DNA from: Candidatus Gastranaerophilales bacterium
Lineage (GTDB): Bacteria > Cyanobacteriota > Vampirovibrionia > Gastranaerophilales > Gastranaerophilaceae
Length of the DNA stretch: 64,000 nt
Reading direction: 5' to 3'
Assembly: GCA_910588555.1 (NCBI GenBank)
Contig: CAJUPC010000004.1
Location: forward strand, 1-64,000
Positions 36,257-45,838 of the stretch are shown here, piece after piece (the first letter of the stretch is position 1; each line of letters begins with the position of its first letter). The notes below the pieces were generated by a model that saw only the letters and a program-made list of their open reading frames with translations, was not told where the DNA came from and did not search any database. A program made the translations under genes and the position numbers.

Positions 36257-39061
36257 ATGACATCCACAAAAAAAGAGTACAAAGAAACTTTAAATCTCCC
36301 TCAAACAACATTGGCAATGAGAGCGAACGCAACAGTCAGAGAGCTTGAAATTCAAAAGTTCTGGGCTGAAAATGATATTTATGACAAAATTATTAATCAG
36401 CGTGATAAAGCAAATAAATTTATTCTTCATGACGGTCCTCCGTATTTGAGTTCAGAAAAAATTCACGTTGGTACTGCGTTGAACAAAATTCTTAAAGATA
36501 TTCTTTTGAAATACAAAGCTCAAGCAGGTTTTTATACTCCATACGTTCCGGGTTATGACGGACACGGTCTGCCGATTGAAAACGCTGTTGTCAAAAATAT
36601 TAAGGGCGGAAGAAGTGCTTTAACTCCTTATGAACTGAGACAAAAATGCCGTGAGTTTGCTCATAAAAACCTTAAAGGTCAGGAAAGCGAATTCAAACGT
36701 CTTGGTGTTTTAGGTGATTGGGAACATCCGTATTTGACTATTAATCCCGAATTTGAAGCTGAACAGGTAAGAGTTTTCGGCGACATGTTCAAGAAAGGAT
36801 ATGTTGAAAAAGGTTTGAAACCTGTTTACTGGTGCGCATCATGCGAAACTGCGCTTGCAGAAGCTGAGGTTGAATATGCAGACCATACGTCAACTTCTAT
36901 TTATGTAAGATTTAAATTTGATGAAGAAAGCACTGAGAAAATTAATAAAATTATTGACTTGAATGGAAAAGATGCATACGCAATTATTTGGACTACTACT
37001 CCCTGGACAATTCCTTCAAACATGGCAATCAGTATGCACCCGAAATTCGAATATACATGGTTTGAAAAAGACGGTGATGTTTATGTTGCTGCGCAAGAAT
37101 TGTTAGGTTCATTCTTAGCAGATGTTGAATGGCAGGAAAGTGATATTAAAGTTATCGGCTCTTGTACAGGTTCTGATTTGGAACTCTTGAACACAAAACA
37201 CCCGTTAGTTGATAGAAAATCACCGATTATTCTCGGTGAACACGTAACATTGGAAGCTGGTACAGGCTCAGTTCATACAGCTCCGGGGCACGGTCTTGAA
37301 GACTACGAGGTTGGCTGCAGATATGGTATTGAAGTATTTTCTCCGTTAGACAGCAAAGGTGTTTGGACAGAAGCTGTTAAAGATAAGGATTTGGAAGGTG
37401 TTCCATACTACAAAGGAAATTCAATTGTTATTGAAAAACTTCAAAATTGCGGTGCATTATTGAAACAGCAGGATATCAATCACAGTTATCCGCACTGCTG
37501 GAGATGTAAAAACCCTGTTATTTATCGTGCAACACCTCAATGGTTTGTTAAAGTTGATAAATTCAGAGATACAACGCTTGACGCAATCAAAAATGTTAAA
37601 TGGATACCCGCAAGCGGCGAAGCAAGAATTTCTAACATGGTTGCAGGACGTACAGACTGGTGCATTTCAAGACAACGTGCATGGGGCGTTCCTATTCCTG
37701 TATTCTACTGTGAAGATTGCGGAGAAGTTATTGTAACAGATGAAACTATCGAAAATGTTGCAAAAATCTTTGAAAAAGAAAGCAGTGACGCGTGGGTTAA
37801 TCACACCGTTGAAGAATTGTTGCCGCAAGGTTTCAAATGTCCGAAATGTGGCGGCGTACATATCTCTAAAGAAAACGACATTATGGACGTTTGGTTTGAC
37901 TCAGGTATTACATGGCGCGCTGTTGTAAACAAACGCAGTGAAGAACTTGGTACAACTCCCGTTGAAATGTATTTGGAAGGCTCTGACCAGCACAGAGGCT
38001 GGTTCCAGTCATCGTTGCTGACTTCTATTGCAACTCAGGGAATTGCTCCTTACAAATCAGTTTTGACTCACGGTTTTGTATTCGGTGAAGACGGCAGAAA
38101 GATGTCAAAATCTTTAGGCAACTACATCAGACCGGATGAAATTATTAATACTTACGGCGCGGATATTTTAAGACTATGGGCAGCGTCAGTTGATTACAGA
38201 AACGACACAAAAATTGGTAACAATATTATTAAACAGCTTGCTGAAATATTTAAGAAAACAAGAAATACATCTCGCTTCTTGCTTGGAAACTTATTTGATT
38301 TCGACCCTGCTGTTGATTATGTTGAATACAAAGATTTGAAAGCAATCGACAAATTTGCATTGCATAAGTTAAATCAATTAATCGTAAGTGTGACAGAAGC
38401 GTTTGATAATTACGAATTCTACAAATACTTCCAGCAATTGCAAAATTTTGCGGCAGTTGATTTAAGCTCGTTCTATCTTGATATCGTAAAAGACAGATTG
38501 TATACAGCGGGTAAAAAATCATTGTCACGCAGAGCTTGTCAAACTGTATTGTTTGAAATTTTGCAGACACTTGTCAGGATGCTTGTTCCTGTTATGCCTC
38601 ACCAGGCAGAAGATATTTGGATGAGTGTTCCCGAATGCCAGAAAGGCGGACTGGAAAGTATTCTTTTATCAAGCTGGCCGACTGAAAAAGCTGAATGGAG
38701 CAACTCACAGCTTGAAGAAGATTTTGCAAAAATCTTGAAAGCAAGAGAAGTTGTAACACGCGCAATCGAACCTTTGAGAGCTGAAAAACAGGTTGGAAGT
38801 TCATTGGAAGTTGCAGTTTATGTAAACGCAGAAGAGGACAGTGTTTTAAAAGCAAATGAAGACGAACTTTGCAATATATTTATCACATCTCAGGCTTATG
38901 TGACAGGTGAAAAACCGTCAGATGTTCTAAATGAACACACAGAAGACGGTATGAATGTTTGGGTTACAAAAGCTGAAGGCGAAAAATGCGAACGCTGTTG
39001 GAAATACAGAAAACTTAATTCCGACGGAATTTGTGACGAGTGTGACGAAGCTGTTAAATAA
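36257..39061 (+). CDS. ileS: isoleucyl-tRNA synthetase
   Basis: 934 aa. HIGH-type motif as IHVGTALNK in DGPPYLSSEKIHVG, KMSKS motif in GRKMSKSLGNYI, editing-domain TTTPWTIPSN, and a C-terminal zinc site C-E-R-C-W...C-D-E-C. Bacterial-type IleRS of normal length. AAGGAA precedes the ATG. Closed by a strong terminator. Confidence 0.98.
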   Translation: MTSTKKEYKETLNLPQTTLAMRANATVRELEIQKFWAENDIYDKIINQRDKANKFILHDGPPYLSSEKIHVGTALNKILKDILLKYKAQAGFYTPYVPGYDGHGLPIENAVVKNIKGGRSALTPYELRQKCREFAHKNLKGQESEFKRLGVLGDWEHPYLTINPEFEAEQVRVFGDMFKKGYVEKGLKPVYWCASCETALAEAEVEYADHTSTSIYVRFKFDEESTEKINKIIDLNGKDAYAIIWTTTPWTIPSNMAISMHPKFEYTWFEKDGDVYVAAQELLGSFLADVEWQESDIKVIGSCTGSDLELLNTKHPLVDRKSPIILGEHVTLEAGTGSVHTAPGHGLEDYEVGCRYGIEVFSPLDSKGVWTEAVKDKDLEGVPYYKGNSIVIEKLQNCGALLKQQDINHSYPHCWRCKNPVIYRATPQWFVKVDKFRDTTLDAIKNVKWIPASGEARISNMVAGRTDWCISRQRAWGVPIPVFYCEDCGEVIVTDETIENVAKIFEKESSDAWVNHTVEELLPQGFKCPKCGGVHISKENDIMDVWFDSGITWRAVVNKRSEELGTTPVEMYLEGSDQHRGWFQSSLLTSIATQGIAPYKSVLTHGFVFGEDGRKMSKSLGNYIRPDEIINTYGADILRLWAASVDYRNDTKIGNNIIKQLAEIFKKTRNTSRFLLGNLFDFDPAVDYVEYKDLKAIDKFALHKLNQLIVSVTEAFDNYEFYKYFQQLQNFAAVDLSSFYLDIVKDRLYTAGKKSLSRRACQTVLFEILQTLVRMLVPVMPHQAEDIWMSVPECQKGGLESILLSSWPTEKAEWSNSQLEEDFAKILKAREVVTRAIEPLRAEKQVGSSLEVAVYVNAEEDSVLKANEDELCNIFITSQAYVTGEKPSDVLNEHTEDGMNVWVTKAEGEKCERCWKYRKLNSDGICDECDEAVK

Positions 39062-39091
39062 AAAAACAACCCCTAAATGGGGTTGTTTTTT
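39061..39091. terminator. bidirectional terminator
   Basis: AAAAAACAACCCC / GGGGTTGTTTTTT with a TAAAT loop, between convergent ileS and murE. Confidence 0.9.
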
Positions 39092-39119
39092 ATTGGTATA
39101 AAATTTTCGTGGATTTTGT

Positions 39120-40595
39120 TTAAATAACGCTTCCTTCAAATACTTTTCTGGCTTCTTCTCTGTCGTCAAAGTGAATTGTTCTGTCTTTTAATATCTGATA
39201 ATCTTCGTGACCTTTTCCTGCAATAACAACAACATCATTATTATTGGCGATTGTTTTTAAAAGCGCGATTGCAGTGCCCCTATCGGCTTCAACGATAACA
39301 TTTTCAGTATTAACTGATTTCAAACCTGCAATGATATCTGTGATAATAATTTGCGGGTCCTCAGAACGCGGGTTGTCACTTGTGATAACGATTTTATCAG
39401 CAAGTTTTTCTGCAATTGCGCCCATTTTCGGACGTTTGGTTGCGTCTCTGTCGCCTCCGCAGCCGAATAGACAAATCAGTTTTCCGTCAGCAGGCGTAAT
39501 TTCTCTTGCTGATTTCAATACATTTTCCAATCCGTCGGGAGTGTGTGCGTAATCAACAATCACAAGCGGTTTTTTTACAACAGCTTCAAATCTTCCTGCA
39601 ACACCTTTGACGTTTTGCAATGCTTTTAAAGATACTTCAATATCAATTCCCATTGCTAAAGAAGCCGTAACTGCTGCAAGTACATTATATACGCTGAACA
39701 TTCCGTTCATGTGAAGATTTACTTTATGTTCTTTTTCGTTTTCTGTTAATGTAAATTCAGCTCCGTTAAGTGAAAAATGAATATCTTTTGCCATTACGTC
39801 GGCTTTATTTTTTACACCGTAAGTATACTTTCTAACGCCTTCGGGAACTACACTCAAAAATCTTTCACCGTATGCGTCATCTGCATTTATTACAGCGAAA
39901 TCATTCTCTTTTAGGCCTTTAAATAATAGGGCCTTTGCGTCAAAGTAATTGTCCATTGTAATGTGATAGTCCAAGTGGTCTTGAGTCAGATTTGTCAATA
40001 CAGCTCCGTTGAAGCGGCAGCCGCCTACACGATTTTGTTCTAATGCGTGTGAACTTACTTCCATTACAACATTGTCAATTTTTTCAACATCTTTAATCAT
40101 TCTGAGAGTTGCTTGAAGTTCAGGTGCTTGTGGTGTTGTGTGTTTTGCATCTCTGTACTCGCCGTTTGAACTCAATTTATAACCTAAAGTTCCGATTAAA
40201 GCACATTTCTGTTCGTTTTCTTCAAAGATTTTTTGGATTAAGTGAGTGACGGTAGTTTTTCCGTTTGTTCCTGTAATCCCTATTAAATTAATTCCTTTTG
40301 AAGGGCTTGAATAAAATCTGTCAGCTATATCTGCAATTTTTTTTCTTGTTGAACAAACAACTACTTGAGGAATTTTAATACCATCGATTTTTCTTTCAAC
40401 AAGAAGAGCTGCCGCACCGTTTTCTATTGCCATTTGTGCAAATTCATGTCCGTCTGTGTGTTCTCCCACTAAACAGATAAATATATCACCTTTTTTTGTT
40501 GTTTTTGAATTGTACGAAATTCCTGTTATATCAATGTTTTTAAAGTTTATTAAATCTTTGTAGTCTAAATATTCGATTAATTCGTCAAGTTTCAT
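39120..40595 (-). CDS. murE: UDP-MurNAc-tripeptide synthetase
   Basis: 491 aa. Adds the third amino acid of the peptidoglycan stem. P-loop GITGTNGKTTVTHL near residues 104-117; the substrate motif DNPRSEDP is the DNPR form that selects meso-diaminopimelate rather than lysine. Mur ligase three-domain layout is complete. It lies 50 bp after the penicillin-binding protein gene on the same strand, a partial dcw-type cluster. Confidence 0.96.
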   Translation of the reverse strand: MKLDELIEYLDYKDLINFKNIDITGISYNSKTTKKGDIFICLVGEHTDGHEFAQMAIENGAAALLVERKIDGIKIPQVVVCSTRKKIADIADRFYSSPSKGINLIGITGTNGKTTVTHLIQKIFEENEQKCALIGTLGYKLSSNGEYRDAKHTTPQAPELQATLRMIKDVEKIDNVVMEVSSHALEQNRVGGCRFNGAVLTNLTQDHLDYHITMDNYFDAKALLFKGLKENDFAVINADDAYGERFLSVVPEGVRKYTYGVKNKADVMAKDIHFSLNGAEFTLTENEKEHKVNLHMNGMFSVYNVLAAVTASLAMGIDIEVSLKALQNVKGVAGRFEAVVKKPLVIVDYAHTPDGLENVLKSAREITPADGKLICLFGCGGDRDATKRPKMGAIAEKLADKIVITSDNPRSEDPQIIITDIIAGLKSVNTENVIVEADRGTAIALLKTIANNNDVVVIAGKGHEDYQILKDRTIHFDDREEARKVFEGSVI

Positions 40596-40644
40596 TTATT
40601 GTTTCTCCTTAGTTATACTTTTGCTCCCGCAAGCCGGCACCGGC

Positions 40645-42381
40645 TCACTCAGGCTGCTGTACTTTATCAGGTTTAATATTCATAATCCTTGCAACCTGTG
40701 TTGCAACTTCTTTAAACACCGGTGCTGCTACAGTGCTTCCCCAAATTGCCCCTTCTTTCGGGCTGTCTACTATTACGTAAATCAGAACCTGCGGGTCTGA
40801 CGCGGGGAAATATCCGATTGAGGATGTGTATAAATATGATGAGTAACCGGGGCCGTTTTTGTTAGGTTTTCTTGAAGTTCCTGTTTTTTCGGCAACTTTG
40901 TATTTATCCATTTTTACATCGGATTTGCTGTTTTCGATACTCTGTACAAGCAATCTTGTTACAGCCTGTGCTGTTTCAGGTTTTATAACCTGCGTGTAAT
41001 GAATTTTGTTATCATATTCTTCTTGAGAATATTTTATGATGTGCGGAGTCACTTTTACGCCGTTATTTGCAAGGACTTGAACTGCTGATATCATTTGCAT
41101 TGCAGTAACAGATGTTCCGTAACCGTATGCCATTGTTGCGTGTATACCCTGATCCCAATGTGTCCAGTATGGTAACAAACCGCTTGATTCTCCCGGTAAA
41201 TCTATTCCCGTTTTATTTCCAAATCCGAAATTTTTGAGTACTCCGTAAAATTCGACAGGTGTCATCATTCTTGCAACATTGATAGAGCCTATGTTGCTTG
41301 AATGTTCAAACAAATAAGCCAGTGAAATTGTGCCTGGATAAGGATGTATATGATAATCGTGGTTTTTAATTTCCCATTTGCCGATTGTCATTTTACCTGT
41401 ATCTAAAACCGTTGAATTTTCGTTTATTTTACCCAAATCCATAGCAGAAGCAACTGTTATTGTCTTAAAAGTCGAACCGGGTGGGAATACGTCAGTTAAT
41501 GTCCAGTTTTTTAACTGTTGAGGAGTTGCTTTTTTGTAATTATTCGGGTCAAATGTCGGATAAACAGCATAAGCAAGAAGTTCGCCGTTTTTGGGGTTCA
41601 TTACGATTACTGAACCGCCGTCTGCTCTTTTTTCGGTAACCATTTTTTCAATCTCTTTTTCACAAACGTGCTGGATTGCTGCGTCAATGGTTAATGTTAT
41701 ATTTTCGCCTTTAGGGTTTGTCGTAGTTGCAACGGGGTCGGTTGTAAAGTCATAAATTATTTTGCCGTCGCGTGTTTTTTGGAATTTTACTGTATTTACT
41801 ACATGTTCCAGTCTGTCTTTTGCTGTGTATTCAACACCGTTTGCAATATCAGCATCAAAGTTATAATAGCCTAAAACGTGAGCTGCAAGGGTTCCTTGAG
41901 GATATTCTCTCGTATTTTTTTTGCCTAAACTTATTTCTCTTAAATGAAGTTTTGCAATTTCTTTTGCTGAACTTCTGTCAATATCTTTTTTTAGTGTAAT
42001 TACCGGCCCCGGCTTTTTAAGCTTTTGAAGAAGAACATTTTTAGGTATTTTTAAAATAGGAGCAAGCATTTTGGCAAGTTCTTCGGGGGTATGGTCGTAA
42101 TCAGCCGGGTGCGCGTACACATCCGAGTAAACTTTATCGGTTGCAAGTTTTATCCCGTTTCTGTCAAATATGTCGCCGCGCATTGAGAAAATTCTTCCGA
42201 CTCGCTGGCTTCTTGCTCTTGCTCTGTATTTGCCGACATCAATAACCTGAACAAAGAATAAATATATTATCAGCAAGGTCATAAATACGATAAAAAATAT
42301 ATGTAAAAACCCTACAACTTTATCAAAAGTTCTGCTGCGTTTTTCTAATTCATTTTCAGGCTCGTTTAATCTTCTTCTCAT
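40645..42381 (-). CDS. class B penicillin-binding protein (FtsI/PBP2 type)
   Basis: 578 aa. One transmembrane helix at about 22-46, dimerisation domain about 60-220, transpeptidase domain with S303-T-F-K306, S361-S-N363 and K499-T-G501. Cross-links peptidoglycan. Synteny with murE (murE follows downstream) fits FtsI, the septal enzyme; an elongation PBP2 is less likely. There is no PASTA domain. The GC-rich segment after the stop contains CCGGTGCCGG, perhaps a degenerate repeat. Confidence 0.93.
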   Translation of the reverse strand: MRRRLNEPENELEKRSRTFDKVVGFLHIFFIVFMTLLIIYLFFVQVIDVGKYRARARSQRVGRIFSMRGDIFDRNGIKLATDKVYSDVYAHPADYDHTPEELAKMLAPILKIPKNVLLQKLKKPGPVITLKKDIDRSSAKEIAKLHLREISLGKKNTREYPQGTLAAHVLGYYNFDADIANGVEYTAKDRLEHVVNTVKFQKTRDGKIIYDFTTDPVATTTNPKGENITLTIDAAIQHVCEKEIEKMVTEKRADGGSVIVMNPKNGELLAYAVYPTFDPNNYKKATPQQLKNWTLTDVFPPGSTFKTITVASAMDLGKINENSTVLDTGKMTIGKWEIKNHDYHIHPYPGTISLAYLFEHSSNIGSINVARMMTPVEFYGVLKNFGFGNKTGIDLPGESSGLLPYWTHWDQGIHATMAYGYGTSVTAMQMISAVQVLANNGVKVTPHIIKYSQEEYDNKIHYTQVIKPETAQAVTRLLVQSIENSKSDVKMDKYKVAEKTGTSRKPNKNGPGYSSYLYTSSIGYFPASDPQVLIYVIVDSPKEGAIWGSTVAAPVFKEVATQVARIMNIKPDKVQQPE

Positions 42382-42466
42382 AGTTTATTTAAAAATCCCC
42401 TTATTTCCATTTTAGCACAAGGAACATGAAAAGAATTAAATATTAAATATTTTTAACTTTTTCTGC

Positions 42467-42479
42467 TATAATTTTACTA
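42467..42479 (+). promoter_or_regulatory. -10 box 6 nt before ATG (leaderless start)
   Basis: TATAAT at 42467-42472, then 6 nt and the ATG of the amidase gene; no ribosome site between. Confidence 0.6.
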
Positions 42480-43840
42480 TGAAGAAATTAATATTTTTAC
42501 TGGGTTTGGTTTTATTGGGAAATTCGTGTTTTGCATTTAATATTGTTTATCCCAAGAAAAATGATGTTACTGTTAATGCACAATCGACTTTTTTTATAGG
42601 TTCGTCAGACAAGCCTTTGAAAATTAACGGTAAAGACGTTACAATTCATCCGTCAGGCGGGTTTGCATACGTAGTGCCGCTAAATTCAGGTAAAAATACT
42701 TTTGTAATACAATCAGGTGATGAAAGACAGATTTATGTTATTACTAAACCTATAATAAAATCTATTTGCAGTCTTCCGCCGCAATTTATTCCATATAAAG
42801 AAAAAAGATATTATTATGTGACGACTGAAGGTGCGCCTTTACGCTCAACTCCGGTTAATGCAGGAATTAACAGAATGGCGCATTTGCAAAGAAATCTGCC
42901 TTTAACGGTTGACGGTGAAAATCGCGGGTTTTACAGAGTTGTGCTTGCAGAAAATAAATTCGGCTGGATATCGAAAGCTGATGTGAAAACTTTTGCTGAC
43001 TGTAAGTTAGAGCCTGCTGAAATGTTTGGATATGATTATATTGACAGCGAGGATTATTTTACGTTTGTTTTTCATTTAAGCAGTCAGGTGCCTTATGAAA
43101 TGATTGAAGGTGACCCGTTTTTGATGAAGTTTTATAACATAAAAGATAACCCCGATAATACTTATGTAATGGATTTCCCGATTAAAGACGCATTAAGCGG
43201 CCGAAAACTTATTGGTTACAGCGGAGAATATAAGGGTAATGATTTTGTTTTGAAAATCAGAAAACCGATAATAACAAATGATAAGAAACCGTTAAGAGGT
43301 ATAACAATTGCAGTTGATGCAGGGCATGGAGGAAGTGAAATAGGTGCAATAGGTTGTTTGGGGCATAAGGAAAAAGATATAACTCTTTCAATTGCTAAAA
43401 ATCTTGAGACCGAATTGAAAAAACGCGGAGCTCATGTTGTTATGACGCGTTTTAATGATATTTATACAGGTTTAAAAGACAGGGTAAATATTGCAAATAA
43501 ACATGAGTCAGTTGTTTTTGTAAGTATTCATGGAAATGCTTTGCCTGACGGTATGGACCCGAACAAAATAAGCGGAACAAGCATATACTATTATTATAAT
43601 CAGTCAAAACCGCTTGCTGATATACTTCTAAATACTATGACAGCTCAGCTTGGTACAAATAATGACAAAGTAAGGCAGGCAAGTTTAGCGGTCGTTAGAA
43701 ATACAAATGCTTTAAGTGTGTTGATTGAAACAGCATATCTCATTAATCCGGATGATAATGCCAAATTGATTAATCCCGAATTTCAAAAAAACTGTGCAAA
43801 AGCTATTGCTGATGGATTAGAAGAATATTTTTCCAAATAA
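42479..43840 (+). CDS. N-acetylmuramoyl-L-alanine amidase
   Basis: 453 aa with a signal peptide (1-20, ends CFAF). The N-terminal half has an SH3-like segment (PLRSTPVNAG...GWISKADVK, about 120-175). The catalytic amidase_3 domain (about 277-450) has zinc ligands in DAGHGGSE, Glu in LSIAKNLETE-type helix, SIHGNA and the catalytic Glu in LIETAYLINPDD. Cuts the bond between MurNAc and stem peptide during wall splitting. It converges on the HTH gene, 3 bp apart. Confidence 0.93.
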   Translation: MKKLIFLLGLVLLGNSCFAFNIVYPKKNDVTVNAQSTFFIGSSDKPLKINGKDVTIHPSGGFAYVVPLNSGKNTFVIQSGDERQIYVITKPIIKSICSLPPQFIPYKEKRYYYVTTEGAPLRSTPVNAGINRMAHLQRNLPLTVDGENRGFYRVVLAENKFGWISKADVKTFADCKLEPAEMFGYDYIDSEDYFTFVFHLSSQVPYEMIEGDPFLMKFYNIKDNPDNTYVMDFPIKDALSGRKLIGYSGEYKGNDFVLKIRKPIITNDKKPLRGITIAVDAGHGGSEIGAIGCLGHKEKDITLSIAKNLETELKKRGAHVVMTRFNDIYTGLKDRVNIANKHESVVFVSIHGNALPDGMDPNKISGTSIYYYYNQSKPLADILLNTMTAQLGTNNDKVRQASLAVVRNTNALSVLIETAYLINPDDNAKLINPEFQKNCAKAIADGLEEYFSK

Positions 43841-43843
43841 AAA

Positions 43844-44107
43844 TTATTCATCGGCAAACATAAAACCTTTAGGCAGTTCTTGAATAACCAGATTTGTAAA
43901 TGTTATGGGGTCTATTTGAAAACATTCACATAGCCTGAATATTGTTGAAAATTGCGGATCTTTTATCTCTTTGTTTATTGATGTTATAATAGCCGGCGAA
44001 AGACCATATGAAGCTACAACTGTTGTCGGTGCTGTGCCTTTTGATATCTTTTTAAATGCTTGTGCTAGTGCGCGTCTGAATATTTCAAGCTTATCATCAA
44101 TGCTCAT
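43844..44107 (-). CDS. small helix-turn-helix protein
   Basis: 87 aa. Five-helix Cro/C1-like layout: ISKGTAPTTVVASYGLSPAIITSINKEIKDPQFSTIFRLCECFQI is the helix-turn-helix core (recognition helix near SPAIITSINKE). Such proteins bind DNA as dimers; the target is unknown. No partner gene or mobile element is nearby. Ends FMFADE. Confidence 0.7.
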   Translation of the reverse strand: MSIDDKLEIFRRALAQAFKKISKGTAPTTVVASYGLSPAIITSINKEIKDPQFSTIFRLCECFQIDPITFTNLVIQELPKGFMFADE

Positions 44108-44164
44108 TTCAATATTTTAAACAAAATCAAAATATTTCTCATTCACGAACGTAAAATTTTATAT

Positions 44165-44192
44165 AAAAAAAGAGAGCACAATATAGTGCCCC
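44165..44192 (-). terminator. terminator after pepA
   Basis: On the minus strand GGGCAC-TATATT-GTGCTC followed by TCTTTTTTT; short stem, moderate support. Confidence 0.5.
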
Positions 44193-44203
44193 CTTAATTT
44201 CTT

Positions 44204-45592
44204 CTATTTTACGTAATTCAAAAGTGTTCTTACGCCTGCGCCTGTTGCACCAGCAATAAATTCTTTTTGCGGTTTTTCAAGGAACGCAGTGCCGGCAATG
44301 TCAATGTGTGTCCATTTAACATCTTTTACAAATTCTTGCAAGAATACGCCTGCTGCAGAAGCTCCGCCAAATCTTGAGCCTGTATTTTTCATATCAGCAA
44401 TATCAGATTTTAAGCTGTTAAAATATTCTTTGAACATAGGTAACTGCCAGTATGTTTCACCTGAATTTTCAGCAGTTTTAATCACTCTTGCAATCATTTC
44501 TTCATCATTGCCCATAACGCCTGTTGCAATTGTGCCTAATGCAACCATACAAGCACCTGTCAGTGTAGCGATGTCAATAACTTCGTCTACTCCGAGTTCG
44601 CAGGCATAACATAATGCGTCAGCAAGAGTCAATCTTCCTTCTGCGTCTGTGTTGTCAACTTCGATTGTTTTGCCGTTTTTAGCTGTCAAAATATCTCCCG
44701 GTTTGTAAGAAGAACCTGAAGGCATATTTTCGCAAGCTGCAATGATACCATGAACTTCGCAATCCGGCTGTAATTTTGCTAAAGCCTGCATTACACCTAA
44801 TACGCAAGCTGCACCTGACATATCGTCTTTCATTGTAAGCATTGAAGATGCCGGTTTAATATCAAGTCCGCCTGAGTCAAAGCAAATTCCTTTACCGATA
44901 AGTGCTATTTTTTTCTTCGGATTTTTGCCTGTATATTTCATGTGGATAAATTTAGGAGGATTTACGCTTCCCTGTCCTACTGCAAGAAATGCACCCATGC
45001 CCATTCTTTCGATTTCAGGTTTTTCAAAAACTTTTGTTTCTAAGCCTTGAATATTTTGTGCAATTTCAGCAAGTTTTGCAGGAGTTGCAATTTGTGCGGG
45101 GGTATTTGCCAAATCACGAGTAAATTTCATTGCTTCACCGAAAATTATTCCCTCGTTAATTTCTTCTTGAGAAAATTTTGTGAATGTTATTTCGTCTAAA
45201 TGATGAGCTTTTTCTGATTTAAATTTGTCGAATGCGTAATCTGCAATCATTGCGCCAAGTGCCGCAGATTTACCGTAATCGCAAGTTACATCAAAATCAA
45301 AAACTGCTTTTTTAGCTTTAATTTGATGTAATTTTTTTACGGCTTTTGCAACAGCTTCTCTCATTTTGTTTGCGCTGAATTCTTCTTTTTTACCAAAACC
45401 GATAATCAAAATTTTGTCGGCAGAAGATTGGCCGAGCGTATGAAGCAAATATGTCTGTCCGAATTTACCTTCAAACCCGTCTTTTTCGACAGCATATTTG
45501 TTAGCGAGTTCTTGAGAAGTTTTTTCACCTTCAAATTGATTTATTACAAGAACTTCTGTCTCTTTTACGTCTTGTGAAACTTTAATTTCCAT
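44204..45592 (-). CDS. pepA: leucyl aminopeptidase
   Basis: 462 aa from the ATG at 45592 (AAGGAG 7 nt upstream; the ATG at 45613 has no ribosome site). M17 family: signature NTDAEGRLTLADAL, metal ligands in GKGICFDSGGLDIKP and MKDDMSGAA. Releases N-terminal amino acids from peptides; two-metal enzyme, hexameric. Divergent from rny, with a large palindrome in the shared upstream region. Confidence 0.95.
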   Translation of the reverse strand: MEIKVSQDVKETEVLVINQFEGEKTSQELANKYAVEKDGFEGKFGQTYLLHTLGQSSADKILIIGFGKKEEFSANKMREAVAKAVKKLHQIKAKKAVFDFDVTCDYGKSAALGAMIADYAFDKFKSEKAHHLDEITFTKFSQEEINEGIIFGEAMKFTRDLANTPAQIATPAKLAEIAQNIQGLETKVFEKPEIERMGMGAFLAVGQGSVNPPKFIHMKYTGKNPKKKIALIGKGICFDSGGLDIKPASSMLTMKDDMSGAACVLGVMQALAKLQPDCEVHGIIAACENMPSGSSYKPGDILTAKNGKTIEVDNTDAEGRLTLADALCYACELGVDEVIDIATLTGACMVALGTIATGVMGNDEEMIARVIKTAENSGETYWQLPMFKEYFNSLKSDIADMKNTGSRFGGASAAGVFLQEFVKDVKWTHIDIAGTAFLEKPQKEFIAGATGAGVRTLLNYVK

Positions 45593-45653
45593 ATTTCTCT
45601 CCTTATTACGCATACAAGTATAACACTTTTAAAAATGTTTGTAAATTCTTTAT

Positions 45654-45713
45654 TTTACCTACTATACAAAAATATATTATCATGATACAATATTGACAGA
45701 TGTAGTAGGTAAA
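45654..45713. promoter_or_regulatory. 60-bp nested palindrome between pepA and rny
   Basis: Outer arms TTTACCTACTA (45654-45664) and TAGTAGGTAAA (45703-45713) are perfect 11-bp reverse complements; inside, TATCATGATA (45678-45687) is a palindrome with nearly the same centre. TTGACA at 45693-45698 lies inside. Could be an operator for the divergent pair or a cruciform/hairpin. Confidence 0.5.
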
Positions 45714-45838
45714 TATTTTTGGATATATATGCAATAAAAATTCGTTTAAATATAGAATAGATGAAAGCTCGATAGGATATATGTATCGGGCATTGCGTGT
45801 ATTTTTTAAAAATAGAAAAGGATAAGGTATAAAACTTT

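Noticed and set aside
40620..40645. Further copy of the TAG-linked repeat after the penicillin-binding protein gene
   Set aside because: GC-rich with a similar GTGCCGGCTT word, but the stop is TGA and neither conserved end is recognisable.
43844..44107. HTH gene as antitoxin or prophage repressor
   Set aside because: No toxin-like partner, integrase or phage gene within reach.
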